Positions 1-9,524 are shown, counted from the first letter of the stretch. The stretch: 60,614 nt of DNA from Burkholderiales bacterium RIFOXYD12_FULL_59_19 (GCA_001771065.1 MESQ01000049.1:1-60614); one strand, 5' to 3'. Notes: generated by a model not told the origin, from the sequence alone. Numbers and translations are program-made.

Positions 1-377
1 TAGAAAAGGAGCACGTCAGCGAATATGCATCGGGGCCAGTGCAAAGTCGGGGGAGCCTGACCAACCCACAAACAAGGCCGAATATAAGGACGCAACCGAC
101 TTCTTCACAAAATAACGCAAATTCTGCTTGCTATCCGGGAGGCATCCATATAAGGAATTTCAACCACCCCAAGCCAGTATGGAACCTTTGGTCAGCCGTC
201 AACCCACGTAGAAAACTTCAAGATTCCCTCCACAGGTCGATTTCCGGGCGAGCCTCTACTAAAATGCACCTTCGGCAGAGTGATTAGCGCTACGCCGGGT
301 GCGTCGGGCATAAGGCTAACTCGCAGCGAGTCCGAATCGCTGGATATTCCTCGTCACCAACTGATGCGCTGACCGAC

Positions 378-515
378 CTAAAAGTCGGGAGCCGGTTGCT
401 CTGCCCCGCCCCAGTCAGTTGCCCAGTCCGGCTCGATGTGCATCCCATCATTGCTGTGCGCGTCGCAGTTCTCCCAGAGCAGATGCCCGCGTACAGATAC
501 GAGTTCCAACGTCAG
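378..515 (-). pseudogene. Possible 3' remnant of an unknown gene
   Basis: Reading the minus strand from 515 down to the TAG at 378-380 gives 45 residues with a protein-like composition (motifs such as GHLLWENCDAHSNDG and DWATDWGG) ending in PAPDF. An in-frame stop lies immediately upstream (516-518) and there is no ATG, so this could only be the C-terminal piece of a gene whose 5' part is gone. I do not recognise the family. It could also be a chance frame. Confidence 0.25.
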
Positions 516-559
516 CTATAGAGTGACCAGTTTGTGAATCTCAGCACCCGCTTTGGGCA

Positions 560-972
560 CTTATGTAGAGATGTACATAAGCAGCGATGCACAGTTCCCA
601 GTTATGGGCAGCTGCCGTTCGAAACTATCCGTCTGTCATTGGTAAATTGCTATCGTTTACTTTTTTGTTCTCTACATAATTCCATCGACTGGCTTCTGGC
701 CAAGACTTCGAACGGCGAGCTATTGGTGAATGTGGTTTTGCGAGGTCCAAAACTACTGGTTGACTCCTGCCCCATTGGGAGAGAGATGACTATTGGCACG
801 AAAACGTGACATGTTTGCACTGCTGACGAAACGCATGACTCGAAGAGTCTGTGGTGCCCAAAGCAACGGAATTATGGTGAGAAAGAACTTCGTGAAATCC
901 GGCAAGACTCAATATCCACGCGGCTTCCAAGCAAAGCGCCAACGCAAACTGTTCATAACCGGGAACTGTGCA
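560..972. repeat. Nested inverted repeats
   Basis: Several complementary word pairs are packed into this stretch. CTTATGT (560-566) pairs with ACATAAG (575-581). TTATGTAGAG (561-570) is also complementary to 670-679. GGCAGCTGCC near 608-617 is a perfect palindrome. GCCGTTCGAA (614-623) pairs with 707-716. A 20-nt arm at 588-607 matches the reverse complement of 953-972 at 18 of 20 bases. The right arm overlaps TGTGCATAA (967-975), which on the minus strand is a perfect DnaA-box consensus. The pattern resembles recombinase binding sites or the ends of a small non-autonomous element. No transposase or integrase gene is present. Confidence 0.45.
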
Positions 973-1089
973 TAAGGGTCTTCAGCTGAACTTCCAGGGC
1001 CCTACGTCACTTATTGACTTACGACGCGCCATTCTCTTTGGCGCCCGCAGCAGCCAGTCAGTTTTGAGGTGCGACCGCAAGTGCTGGCG

Positions 1090-1938
1090 TTACTTGAAAA
1101 TAACGGTCTTGTGTCCGTTGATCAGCACCCGGTGCTCGCTGTGCCATTTGACGGCGCGGGCCAGCACCTGGCTTTCGGTGTCGCGGCCCAAGGCGGTTAA
1201 ATCTTCTACCGTTTTGCTGTGGTCCACACGCGCCACATCCTGCTCGATGATCGGGCCTTCGTCCAGCTCGGCCGTCACGTAGTGGGCGGTGGCGCCGATC
1301 AGTTTGACGCCCCGGTCATGCGCCTGGTAGTAGGGCTTGGCGCCCTTGAAGCTGGGCAAAAACGAATGGTGGATGTTGATGGCACGGCCACTGAGCTTGC
1401 GGCACAGGTCGTCTGACAAAATTTGCATGTATCGCGCCAGCACCACCAGTTCGGCGCCTTCGCTCTCGATGATCTCGATCTGTTTGGCTTCCACCTGGGC
1501 CTTGGTGGCGGCGGTCACCGGCAGGTGGTGAAATGGCACGTTGTAGCTGGCAGCCAGTTGGTAAAACTCGCGGTGGTTGCTGATGATGGCGCAAATGTCC
1601 ACGGGCAAAAGGCCGCTTTTCCAGCGAAACAGCAGGTCGTTCAAACAATGGCCTTCCTTGCTGACCATGATCACGGTGCGCATTTTTTGCGCCAGTGCGT
1701 GCAATTGCCACTGCATCTGAAAGGGTTCGGCAAAGTCGGCCAGTTGCGCCTTGAGTTCGTCAAAGCTGTGCTCGCCACAGGCAAACTGCACGCGCATGAA
1801 AAACAGGCCGGTGTCGTTGTCGTTGTATTGCGCGGCTTCTTCGATGTTGCCGCTGCGCGCCAGCAAAAAGCCGGACACGGCGTGGACCAGGCCCAGGCGG
1901 TCGGGGCAGGACAGGGTGAGGGTATAAACAGGATGCAT
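1090..1938 (-). CDS. purU: Formyltetrahydrofolate deformylase PurU
   Basis: Hydrolyses 10-formyl-tetrahydrofolate to formate and tetrahydrofolate, balancing one-carbon pools and feeding formate to PurT; cytosolic. The 282-residue protein has an N-terminal ACT domain (YTLTLSCPDRLGLVHAVSGF) followed by a formyltransferase fold with the catalytic-loop signature INIHHSFLPSF and the later LDEGPIIEQDV segment. Length fits the family (about 280-290). The frame extends 12 codons upstream to 1974, but the start at 1938 places the ACT domain right after Met as in homologues. Divergent from the MazG-like gene, with only 54 bases between them. Confidence 0.93.
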   Translation of the reverse strand: MHPVYTLTLSCPDRLGLVHAVSGFLLARSGNIEEAAQYNDNDTGLFFMRVQFACGEHSFDELKAQLADFAEPFQMQWQLHALAQKMRTVIMVSKEGHCLNDLLFRWKSGLLPVDICAIISNHREFYQLAASYNVPFHHLPVTAATKAQVEAKQIEIIESEGAELVVLARYMQILSDDLCRKLSGRAINIHHSFLPSFKGAKPYYQAHDRGVKLIGATAHYVTAELDEGPIIEQDVARVDHSKTVEDLTALGRDTESQVLARAVKWHSEHRVLINGHKTVIFK

Positions 1939-1992
1939 AGGGCCGATATTGTCGCAGCCTTGCTTCATCTTCAATCGTCAGGAATAAATAAC

Positions 1993-2310
1993 ATGGACCT
2001 CCCCGCACTGCAACAAACCCTGCGTGACTTTGCTGCGGCACGCCACTGGCAAGCCTTTCACACACCCAAGAATCTCAGCACGGCACTGCTGGTGGAAGCT
2101 GCCGAATTGACTGAAATATTCCAGTGGATGAGCGCCGAGGAGTCGCAAGCCGCGCCGCTGGATCCCGCCACCAAAGAGCGCATTGCCGACGAGGTGGCTG
2201 ACGTGTTGCTTTACCTATTGCAACTGGCCGATCAGTGCGCCATCGATATTCCCGGCGCGGTGGCCAACAAGCTGGTCAAGAATGCCGTCAAACATCCGAC
2301 ACCACAGTAG
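1993..2310 (+). CDS. MazG-like nucleotide pyrophosphohydrolase
   Basis: A 105-residue all-alpha NTP pyrophosphatase of the MazG-like/dCTPase type, expected to hydrolyse non-canonical or surplus (d)NTPs to the monophosphate and pyrophosphate with Mg2+. The metal-binding pattern is visible: E35-x2-E38 in LLVEAAELTEIFQWM and E67-x2-D70 in IADEVADVLLYLL. The short single-domain length matches dCTPase-like members rather than the tandem MazG of E. coli. The ATG at 1993 has AGGA nine bases upstream. The substrate cannot be told from sequence. It is transcribed away from purU and followed after 82 bases by a toxin-antitoxin pair. Confidence 0.85.
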   Translation: MDLPALQQTLRDFAAARHWQAFHTPKNLSTALLVEAAELTEIFQWMSAEESQAAPLDPATKERIADEVADVLLYLLQLADQCAIDIPGAVANKLVKNAVKHPTPQ

Positions 2311-2392
2311 GGTTCGCGTAGGTAATCAGTGCAATAAACTGTCAATTTGTGGTAACGTTGCTACATTGAATCATCTACAGCAGGAGGTCAAG

Positions 2393-2647
2393 ATGACCAT
2401 TTGCACACTTTCAGCACGCCAGTTTAATCAGGATGTCAGCAAAGCCAAGAAGGCTGCCATGGCAGGGCCCGTGTTCATCACAGATCGGGGCGAGCCAGCC
2501 CACGTCTTGCTGACCTTTGACGCCTACAAAAAGATCACGTGTGGTCCCGCCAAAATCGCCGATTTGTTAGCCATGCCCGGCGTTGCAGATGTACCGTTTG
2601 ACGCGCCGCAGTCGCCTGATGTGGCGCAGGCGGCAGATTTTTCATGA
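2393..2647 (+). CDS. Phd/YefM-family antitoxin
   Basis: An 84-residue antitoxin of the prevent-host-death type. The N-terminal half (SARQFNQDVSKAKKAAMAGPVFITDRGEPAHVLLTF, here residues about 6-42) has the family layout: a helix, then VFITDRGEPAHVLL, the DNA-binding dimer segment. The C-terminal tail rich in Ala, Pro and Asp (residues about 60-84) would wrap the toxin. A strong Shine-Dalgarno (AGGAGG, 2382-2387) precedes the ATG. The stop overlaps the toxin start by 4 bases, implying coupled translation. Phd-type proteins usually repress their own operon. I did not find a clean operator palindrome upstream. Confidence 0.85.
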   Translation: MTICTLSARQFNQDVSKAKKAAMAGPVFITDRGEPAHVLLTFDAYKKITCGPAKIADLLAMPGVADVPFDAPQSPDVAQAADFS

Positions 2648-3069
2648 TGTATTTGCTCGACACGAATGTGGTGTCCGAGTTGCGCAAGGTTCGCTCAGGC
2701 AAGGCGGATGCGGGGGTCGCCTTTTGGGCCGACAACGTCGATACTGCCGATTTGTACCTGTCGGTGATCACGGTTCAGGAGTTGGAAATTGGTGTGCTGC
2801 TGTCCGAGCGTCGCGATCCATCGCAGGGTGTTGTTCTGCGGGCGTGGCTGAGTGGGCATGTGTTGCCCGCCTTTTCGGGGCGGATTCTGAGCGTGGATGC
2901 TGCGGTGGCGCAGTGCAGCGCGCGCTTGCATGTGCCAGATCCGCGCCCCGTACGTGATGGGCTGATTGCCGCGACGGCCCTGGTTTACGGCATGACGGTA
3001 GTAACGCGCAACGTGGCCGATTTTGAGCCCACTGGGGTAAAAATTTTGAACCCATGGGCAAGCCGCTGA
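2644..3069 (+). CDS. PIN-domain ribonuclease toxin (VapC/FitB-like)
   Basis: A 141-residue PIN-domain toxin, expected to be a Mg2+-dependent endoribonuclease that cleaves tRNA or other RNA when freed from the upstream antitoxin. The four acidic positions are present: D in LLDTNVVSELR, E in VQELEIGVL, D in PVRDGLIAATA and D in NVADFEPTG. Length is normal for the family. It overlaps the Phd-like antitoxin by 4 bases. Phd-type antitoxins paired with PIN toxins are a known mixed combination. The pair lies between the MazG-like gene and dapF, which suggests an accessory insertion. Confidence 0.88.
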   Translation: MMYLLDTNVVSELRKVRSGKADAGVAFWADNVDTADLYLSVITVQELEIGVLLSERRDPSQGVVLRAWLSGHVLPAFSGRILSVDAAVAQCSARLHVPDPRPVRDGLIAATALVYGMTVVTRNVADFEPTGVKILNPWASR

Positions 3070-3129
3070 GCGCCAGAACGCTGTTCGGTGAGCTGCCGCA
3101 ATGGTTGCAGCCGCGTAGATAATGAACCC

Positions 3130-4017
3130 ATGCGAATTCCCTTTACCAAAATGCAAGGTGCCGGCAACGACTTTGTGGTGCTTGACGAGACCCGGGCCCG
3201 CTTTGGCTTGGGCACGGCGCAGTACCGGTTTCTGGCGGACCGCCACTTTGGCGTGGGTGCCGACCAGATCCTGACGGTGCGCCCGTCCCCCGCGCCAGGC
3301 ATTGATTTTGAATATGTCATCCACAATGCCGACGGTGCCGAGGTTGAGCAGTGCGGCAATGGGGCGCGTTGTTTTGCGCGCTTTGTGCGCGATGCCGGTC
3401 TCACGCAAAAAGACGCGATCCGGGTGCAGACCCGGGGCGGCGTGATCGAGCCGGTGCTTAAAGCCGATGGCCGCGTCACGGTCAACATGGGGGCGCCGGT
3501 GTTTGAGACTGAGCGCATTCCGTTTACGCCCGGTCACATAGCGGCCCGGGCCAGCGGTTCGTGGCAGCAGTGGCCTCTGCTGCTGGCAGCATCGGGCCAG
3601 GACACGGCGGTGCTGGTGGCCGTGGTGTCGATGGGCAACCCGCATGCGGTGCAACTGGTGAACGATGTGGATACGGCACCGGTCTTGCAGCAAGGCCCCT
3701 TGATTGAACACCACCCGTTTTTCCCGAACCGGGTCAACGCCGGCTTCATGCAGGTGCAGAGTCGCCAACAGATTCGCTTGCGGGTGTTTGAGCGCGGCGC
3801 CGGCGAGACACTGGCCTGCGGCTCGGGTGCCTGTGCCGCTGTGGTGGCGGGCATCCGGCTCGGGTTGCTTGAGCCGCAAGTGGATGTGCAAACCCATGGC
3901 GGTGTGCTCACCATTGCCTGGGCCGGTGGCAACACACCGGTCATGATGACGGGCCCGGCGGCGACCGTGTTTCAAGGTGAAATTGAAATCCCCAACGACT
4001 TCCCTAACGCGTCATAA
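3130..4017 (+). CDS. dapF: Diaminopimelate epimerase
   Basis: Converts LL- to meso-diaminopimelate, supplying the amino acid that MurE (also in this window) adds to peptidoglycan and the precursor of lysine. The 295-residue protein opens with [17 protein letters not shown] and carries the two catalytic-cysteine motifs [13 protein letters not shown] (about residues 74-86) and [11 protein letters not shown] (about residues 226-236). A longer frame exists from 3088, but the ATG at 3130 gives the standard N terminus. The order dapF-DUF484-xerC is the same as dapF-yigA-xerC in E. coli. Spacing to the next gene is 2 bases. Confidence 0.96.
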   Translation: MRIPFTKMQGAGNDFVVLDETRARFGLGTAQYRFLADRHFGVGADQILTVRPSPAPGIDFEYVIHNADGAEVEQCGNGARCFARFVRDAGLTQKDAIRVQTRGGVIEPVLKADGRVTVNMGAPVFETERIPFTPGHIAARASGSWQQWPLLLAASGQDTAVLVAVVSMGNPHAVQLVNDVDTAPVLQQGPLIEHHPFFPNRVNAGFMQVQSRQQIRLRVFERGAGETLACGSGACAAVVAGIRLGLLEPQVDVQTHGGVLTIAWAGGNTPVMMTGPAATVFQGEIEIPNDFPNAS

Positions 4018-4019
4018 CC

Positions 4020-4721
4020 ATGTCCAATTCAAACCTGACCAGCGCCATCAATAACCCGATCACCGAAGACGATATTGCCAATTACCTGGCCAATACGCCG
4101 GATTTTTTTGAACGCCATGCCGAGATGCTGGCGGCCGTGCAGTTGACCAGCCCGCACAGCCAGCGCGCGGTGAGCCTGCAGGAGCGCCAGGCCAACATGT
4201 TGCGTGAAAAAATCAAGATGCTGGAGCTGCGTATCATGGACATGATTCGCAACGTGAATGAGAACATGGTGCTGTCAGACAAGTTGCTGCAGTGGGCGCG
4301 CACGCTGTTTTTGAATACCGACCCCGCTACTTTGCCCGATCTGATGGCTGATGAGCTGGCCGACCAGTTTGCCGTGCCTCAGGTTGGCATCAAGGTCTGG
4401 GGCGTGGATGAGGCCTACGCCAGCGCGCCTTTTGCACAAGGGGTGAGCGACGACGCCATGCTCTTTGCCAGTTCCCTGACCGAGCCATTTTGTGGTGTGA
4501 ACACCGGTCTGGAGGCCATCAATTGGCTGCCAGACCCCAAGGCGGTGGCTTCCCTGGCCATTTTGCCGCTGCGCGCCGGACCGATAGGCAGCATGGCGCC
4601 GGCGTTTGGCCTGCTGGTGCTGGCCTCGCCCGATGCCCAGCGCTTCAACAGCACTATGGGAACCGACTTTTTGGCCCGTGTTGCCGAGCTGGCCAGCGCC
4701 GCGTTGTCGCCGCTGCGCTAG
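4020..4721 (+). CDS. DUF484 family protein (YigA-like)
   Basis: A 233-residue cytoplasmic protein of the DUF484 family. The N-terminal region (TEDDIANYLANTPDFFERHAEMLAAV) is the family signature, followed by a helical linker (residues about 45-90, coiled-coil-like) and a GAF-like C-terminal half ending in FLARVAELASAAL. No catalytic residues are known and the function is unassigned. It starts 2 bases after dapF and precedes xerC, the conserved proteobacterial arrangement, so co-transcription is likely. Confidence 0.85.
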   Translation: MSNSNLTSAINNPITEDDIANYLANTPDFFERHAEMLAAVQLTSPHSQRAVSLQERQANMLREKIKMLELRIMDMIRNVNENMVLSDKLLQWARTLFLNTDPATLPDLMADELADQFAVPQVGIKVWGVDEAYASAPFAQGVSDDAMLFASSLTEPFCGVNTGLEAINWLPDPKAVASLAILPLRAGPIGSMAPAFGLLVLASPDAQRFNSTMGTDFLARVAELASAALSPLR

Positions 4722-4741
4722 CCCACGTCGCACAGTGATTC

Positions 4742-4772
4742 CGTCATTGCGAGCGCAGCGTGGCAATCCATG
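4742..4772. repeat. REP-like half element at the xerC start
   Basis: The 31 bases from CGTCATTGCGAGCGCAG to CAATCCATG match the left half of a palindromic intergenic repeat that I recall as common in proteobacterial genomes. The usual complementary right half is not present here. The repeat contains the GTG used as the xerC start (4760), so the first codons of that frame come from the repeat. Confidence 0.5.
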
Positions 4773-5773
4773 AATCCAACGCGGACCCGGTAACGGGGCA
4801 GTTCGGGGACCCACTGGTGCAGCGCTACCTGGACCATGTGCGTTTTGAGAAACGCCTGGCTGAGCGCACGGTGGCGCTGTACACCCTGGACCTGGAAAAA
4901 CTGTTCGAACATGCGACGCAGGTGGGTGTTGGCTTGACGGCGGTTGAGCCCAGCCACATCCGGCGCTGGGTGGCGCAAATGCACTCAAACGGCCGCAGCG
5001 GCCGTGGTATCGCGCTGATTTTGTCGGGTTGGCGCGGGTTTTACATTTGGCTCGGGCGCGAAGGGTTGGTGGCCTCGAATCCGGTGCTCGATGTGCGCGC
5101 GCCCAAGGCCGCCAAACCCCTGCCCAAGGCCTTGAGTGTGGACGATGCCGTGCAGCTGGCGAGCTTTCAAGACTTGGACGCCGACCCCTGGCTGGAAGCG
5201 CGTGACGCGGCCATGGTCGAGCTGCTGTACGGCGGGGGCTTGCGGGTGGCTGAATTGACCGGACTCGACGTTCAGGCCAGCGACGCCGCGCGCGGCTGGG
5301 TTGATTTGGCAGCGGGCGAAGCCCATGTGCTGGGCAAGGGCAGCAAGCGGCGTATTGTGCCGGTGGGTGCCAAAGCGGTGCAGGCGCTGCAAGCCTGGCT
5401 GCGGGTGCGCGACCTTGCGTTGCCTGTGGCGCCGGATGTGACCGTGGCTGGCGCGTCGCCCCGGGCGGCGCTGTTCATCGGCCGCAATGGCACGCGACTC
5501 ACCTCACAATCCATCTGGCAGCGTGTGCGCCAGCGCAGCCTGCAGGCAGGACTGGCGGCACCCGTGCATCCACACATGTTGCGCCACTCGTTTGCTAGCC
5601 ATGTGCTGCAGTCGAGCAGTGACCTGCGTGGCGTACAAGAGTTGCTGGGTCATGCCAACATCAGCACCACGCAGATTTACACCCGGCTCGACTTTCAGCA
5701 CCTGGCCAAGGCCTATGATGCAGCCCATCCGCGCGCCCACCTGAAACCCGGTGCGTCAGGTGGTTCAAAATAG
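4760..5773 (+). CDS. xerC: Tyrosine recombinase XerC
   Basis: Site-specific recombinase that, with XerD, resolves chromosome dimers at dif during division. The frame encodes up to 337 residues. The N-terminal SAM-like domain begins around FGDPLVQRYLDHVRFEKRLAERTVALY. The catalytic set is present: Arg in YGGGLRVAELTGLD, Lys in LGKGSKRRIVPV, His/Arg in HPHMLRHSFASH, His in LLGHANISTTQ and the nucleophile Tyr in IYTRLDF. The family is usually about 300 residues, and the GTG at 4760 lies in a REP-like repeat, so the true start may be further in, for example the GTG near 4817. Third gene of the dapF-DUF484-xerC set. Confidence 0.93.
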   Translation: MAIHESNADPVTGQFGDPLVQRYLDHVRFEKRLAERTVALYTLDLEKLFEHATQVGVGLTAVEPSHIRRWVAQMHSNGRSGRGIALILSGWRGFYIWLGREGLVASNPVLDVRAPKAAKPLPKALSVDDAVQLASFQDLDADPWLEARDAAMVELLYGGGLRVAELTGLDVQASDAARGWVDLAAGEAHVLGKGSKRRIVPVGAKAVQALQAWLRVRDLALPVAPDVTVAGASPRAALFIGRNGTRLTSQSIWQRVRQRSLQAGLAAPVHPHMLRHSFASHVLQSSSDLRGVQELLGHANISTTQIYTRLDFQHLAKAYDAAHPRAHLKPGASGGSK

Positions 5774-5805
5774 TGGGTGGTGACAATTTTTTCAATAGGT
5801 GACTT

Positions 5806-6117
5806 ATGCAAAAGCAAATCAATGTGGTGCTGGACAAAGGCGTCGAATTTTCTTTTCATGTGCCCGACGGCGCGCCGCTGGCACATGATGCCGCGCGTGC
5901 CTGGCTGGACCACCAGTTCACCGCGCTCGACTGCGAGCCCTTGCGGGCCAGTGGCAAAGTGCTCACGGCTGACAAGATTCTGGTGGTGACCCAGGCCGCC
6001 GGGGCCGCCCTGCTGGGCGACGCCAAGTGGTCGGCTGACTATGTGGCTGCGGTCACGGCTGCCCTGGGCAAACCGATGATCCGCGTCGACGTGCCGGCCA
6101 TGGCGATCACCTATTGA
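5806..6117 (+). CDS. Conserved small protein of unknown function
   Basis: A 103-residue protein that I do not recognise. It begins MQKQINVVLDKGVEFSFHVP and ends VDVPAMAITY. It has no signal peptide, membrane segment or metal motif, and looks like a small soluble alpha/beta protein. AATAGGTGACTT before the ATG gives a plausible Shine-Dalgarno. The TGA overlaps the TTG start of the following methyltransferase gene (TTGA, 6114-6117), so the two are probably translationally coupled and may be functionally linked. Confidence 0.7.
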   Translation: MQKQINVVLDKGVEFSFHVPDGAPLAHDAARAWLDHQFTALDCEPLRASGKVLTADKILVVTQAAGAALLGDAKWSADYVAAVTAALGKPMIRVDVPAMAITY

Positions 6118-7295
6118 AAGCGATTCGCCTGCGCGCGGGCAAAGAGCGCTCGCTGCTGCGTCGTCATCCCTGGATTTTTGAGTCGGCCATTGCCAAGGGC
6201 GGTGGTGATACCGGCGAAACCGTGCGGGTGGAGTCGGATCAGGGCCAGTTTTTGGGCTGGGCGGCTTTCAGCCCGACCTCGAAAATTCGCGCCCGGGTCT
6301 GGAGCTTTGACGAAGCGCAGCGCATTGACGCGGCGTTTTTTACGGCGGCCTGTGCCCGCGCTGTCAAGGCCAGAACCCGGTTTGACATCCAGAGCAATGC
6401 CATGCGACTGGTGCACGGCGAATCCGATGGCCTGCCGGGCTTGATTGTTGACCGTTATGGCGACACGCTGGTGGCACAGTTCACCTCAAGCGGCGTGGAG
6501 CGCTGGAAAGAGCCCATTGCCGATGCGCTGCTGGCCGCCACTGGCCTTGCCAAACTCTACGAGCGCAGCGATGCCAGCAGCCGTGCACTGGAAGGTTTGC
6601 CCGAGGCCACGGGCTGGCTGCGCGGGCAAGGCGAGGTGGAACTTGTGTTGCAGGAACATGACTGGCAACTGGCGGTCAACATCGCCGACGGTCACAAAAC
6701 CGGCTTTTACCTGGACCAGCGCGAAAGCCGCAAGCGTTTTGCCGACTACGCGCGTCGCCTCAAATTTGCGCGCGTGCTCAATTGTTACTGCTATACCGGC
6801 GGTTTCACGGTGGCGGCGCTCATGGGTGGCGCGGACCATGTGACCTCCATCGATTCATCGGGTCCGGCGCTGGAAAAGGCGGCAGCCAATGTGGCTTTGA
6901 ATGGTTTTGCGGCCAGCCGCGCCAGCTTCATGGACGCCGACGTCAATGCGTCTTTGCGCCAATTCATCGACCAAGGCCGCAGCTTTGATGCCATCGTGCT
7001 CGATCCGCCCAAGTTTGCACCCACCGTGGCCCATGCAGAGCGCGCCGCACGGGCTTACAAAGACATCAACCGGCTGGCGTTCAAGCTGTTGGAGCCCGGC
7101 GGGGTGCTGTTCACCTACAGTTGCTCTGGTGGCATCAGCGCCGACTTGTTCCACAAGATTGTGGCCTCGGCAGGCTGCGATGCCGGTGTGGATGGTTATA
7201 TCCATGAGCGCATGGGCGGCGCACCCGACCACCCCATGACGGTCAATTTCCCCGAGGGTGAATACCTGAAAGGTTTGGTGGTGATGCGAAAATGA
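6114..7295 (+). CDS. rlmI: RlmI-type 23S rRNA (cytosine-5) methyltransferase
   Basis: A 393-residue class I SAM-dependent methyltransferase of the RlmI/YccW family, which methylates C1962 of 23S rRNA in E. coli. An N-terminal PUA domain (MKAIRLRAGKERSLLRRHPW onward, about residues 1-80) is followed by the EEHD-like linker and the Rossmann fold with motif I VLNCYCYTGGFTVAAL, motif II VTSIDSSGPALEKA and motif IV DAIVLDPPKFAPT. Length matches E. coli RlmI (396). The start is a TTG overlapping the upstream stop, chosen because it gives the conserved N terminus. Orthology to RlmI rather than a sister clade is likely but not certain. Confidence 0.85.
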   Translation: MKAIRLRAGKERSLLRRHPWIFESAIAKGGGDTGETVRVESDQGQFLGWAAFSPTSKIRARVWSFDEAQRIDAAFFTAACARAVKARTRFDIQSNAMRLVHGESDGLPGLIVDRYGDTLVAQFTSSGVERWKEPIADALLAATGLAKLYERSDASSRALEGLPEATGWLRGQGEVELVLQEHDWQLAVNIADGHKTGFYLDQRESRKRFADYARRLKFARVLNCYCYTGGFTVAALMGGADHVTSIDSSGPALEKAAANVALNGFAASRASFMDADVNASLRQFIDQGRSFDAIVLDPPKFAPTVAHAERAARAYKDINRLAFKLLEPGGVLFTYSCSGGISADLFHKIVASAGCDAGVDGYIHERMGGAPDHPMTVNFPEGEYLKGLVVMRK

Positions 7296-7343
7296 GCCGT
7301 TAGCCCGGGTCGTTACACTCGCACCCTTTGCACATGCCCTGAT

Positions 7344-8417
<1,074 letters not shown>

Positions 8418-8583
8418 GATTATTTAACCCACCGTCCTTGTGTTTGTCGCACTTTTGCAAATCATCGGGTTTTTTTCGGCCAAGCCTGTACACTCGCGCG
8501 CCAGTGAAATATCCTTGCCTGAGCTTGCCAGCATGACAAACCAGACGCCAACCGTTCAGGATTAACCTGTCAGGAGGTCACCC

Positions 8584-9489
8584 GTGAAAGCGCAAATTGC
8601 CAAACCAAAAGCGACTGAAAAAATCCCCGCAGTTGGTGTTGAACCTGCCAAACCCGCGAAAGCGGCCAAGGCAGTGACTGCCTCCAAAGTGATGGCAGCA
8701 GGTCAACCCAAAGTGGCCAAGGTCAGCGTTGCACCAGTGACCAAGCCTGTGGTATCCGTTTCCAAGAAAAGGCCCCAAAACGTGACTACACAATCCCCTG
8801 TATCCTCCAAAGTGGCTGCAACAGCCGCCGCCAAGCCGGTAGCCAAAGTCGCCGCCCCTGCCACCCAAATGACACCCTCCGGCGTGCCCGTGCGTACCGG
8901 TCGGCCTTCTTCGCGTCTGGCCCAATTAACCGTGCCTTCGATGGCTCAGACGGTGGCCTCGACGGCCGCCAAATCGAGCTTTTCCCAACTCTCCAGTGTG
9001 ATGCCCATCGTTTCACCCCTGGCGTCTTCCGTCAAAAAAGACAAGAAGTTGGCCAACAACTGGAAAACTACGCCGGTTGGCGAACTGACCGATGCCGAAA
9101 TTCTGGCGATGCCGGACGAAGAGTACATGAACGATACGCAATTGGCGTATTTCCGGCTGAAATTGGTCAATCTCAAGAATGACATGCTCAGTAATGCGGG
9201 TGAAACCACTGAGCATTTGCGCGAAGACACGGTGGTGGTGCCGGACCCGGCTGACCGAGCCACCATCGAAGAAGAGCATGCCCTGGAGTTGCGTACCCGT
9301 GACCGCGAGCGCAAACTGCTCAAAAAGATAGAGCAGTCGATCACACGCATTGATGCCGGTGACTATGGCTACTGTGACGAGACCGGCGAAGCCATCGGTG
9401 TGGGCCGCCTGTTGGCCCGGCCCACGGCCACGCTGTCGCTGGAGGCGCAGCAGCGCCGCGAGCTTAAACAAAAAATGTTTGGCGACTGA
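8584..9489 (+). CDS. dksA: DksA-type RNA polymerase regulator, long basic tail, one-Cys site
   Basis: Binds the RNA polymerase secondary channel and, with ppGpp, mediates the stringent response. The C-terminal about 125 residues are DksA: coiled-coil tip D221-x2-D224-x-A226 (DPADRA), matching the essential D71/D74/A76 of the E. coli protein, then RTRDRERKLLKKIEQS and GYCDETGEAIGVGRLLARPTA. Of the four zinc cysteines only C264 remains; the other positions are T267, S285 and A288. The N-terminal about 150 residues are an Ala/Lys/Pro/Val-rich, histone H1-like tail, making 301 residues against 151 in E. coli. GTG start with AGGAGG at 8572-8577. Known beta/alpha DksAs often lack the full zinc site, so this may be the only copy or a paralogue. 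Confidence 0.92.
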   Translation: MKAQIAKPKATEKIPAVGVEPAKPAKAAKAVTASKVMAAGQPKVAKVSVAPVTKPVVSVSKKRPQNVTTQSPVSSKVAATAAAKPVAKVAAPATQMTPSGVPVRTGRPSSRLAQLTVPSMAQTVASTAAKSSFSQLSSVMPIVSPLASSVKKDKKLANNWKTTPVGELTDAEILAMPDEEYMNDTQLAYFRLKLVNLKNDMLSNAGETTEHLREDTVVVPDPADRATIEEEHALELRTRDRERKLLKKIEQSITRIDAGDYGYCDETGEAIGVGRLLARPTATLSLEAQQRRELKQKMFGD

Positions 9490-9524
9490 GTCTGGCTGGC
9501 AGCACCCGGTGTTGGTTTTAAAGT

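Larger units (their letters stand above)
1..1089. other. Left-edge region without a convincing intact gene
   Basis: The first 1.09 kb, up to the stop of purU, has only short open frames (60-100 codons) with no recognisable domain, poor start sites and no operon logic. Two things stand out: a protein-like minus-strand frame at 378-515 and a set of nested inverted repeats at 560-972, both listed separately. A second minus-strand frame of about 55 codons (about 16-180) has no clear start and no recognised relative. The stretch resembles decayed accessory DNA rather than a core intergenic region. What lies to its left is outside the window. Confidence 0.5.

Noticed and set aside
2695..3975. Long minus-strand frame (426 codons) over the PIN toxin and dapF
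   Set aside because: Antisense shadow of high-GC coding sequence; low-complexity Arg/His/Ala composition and no domain.
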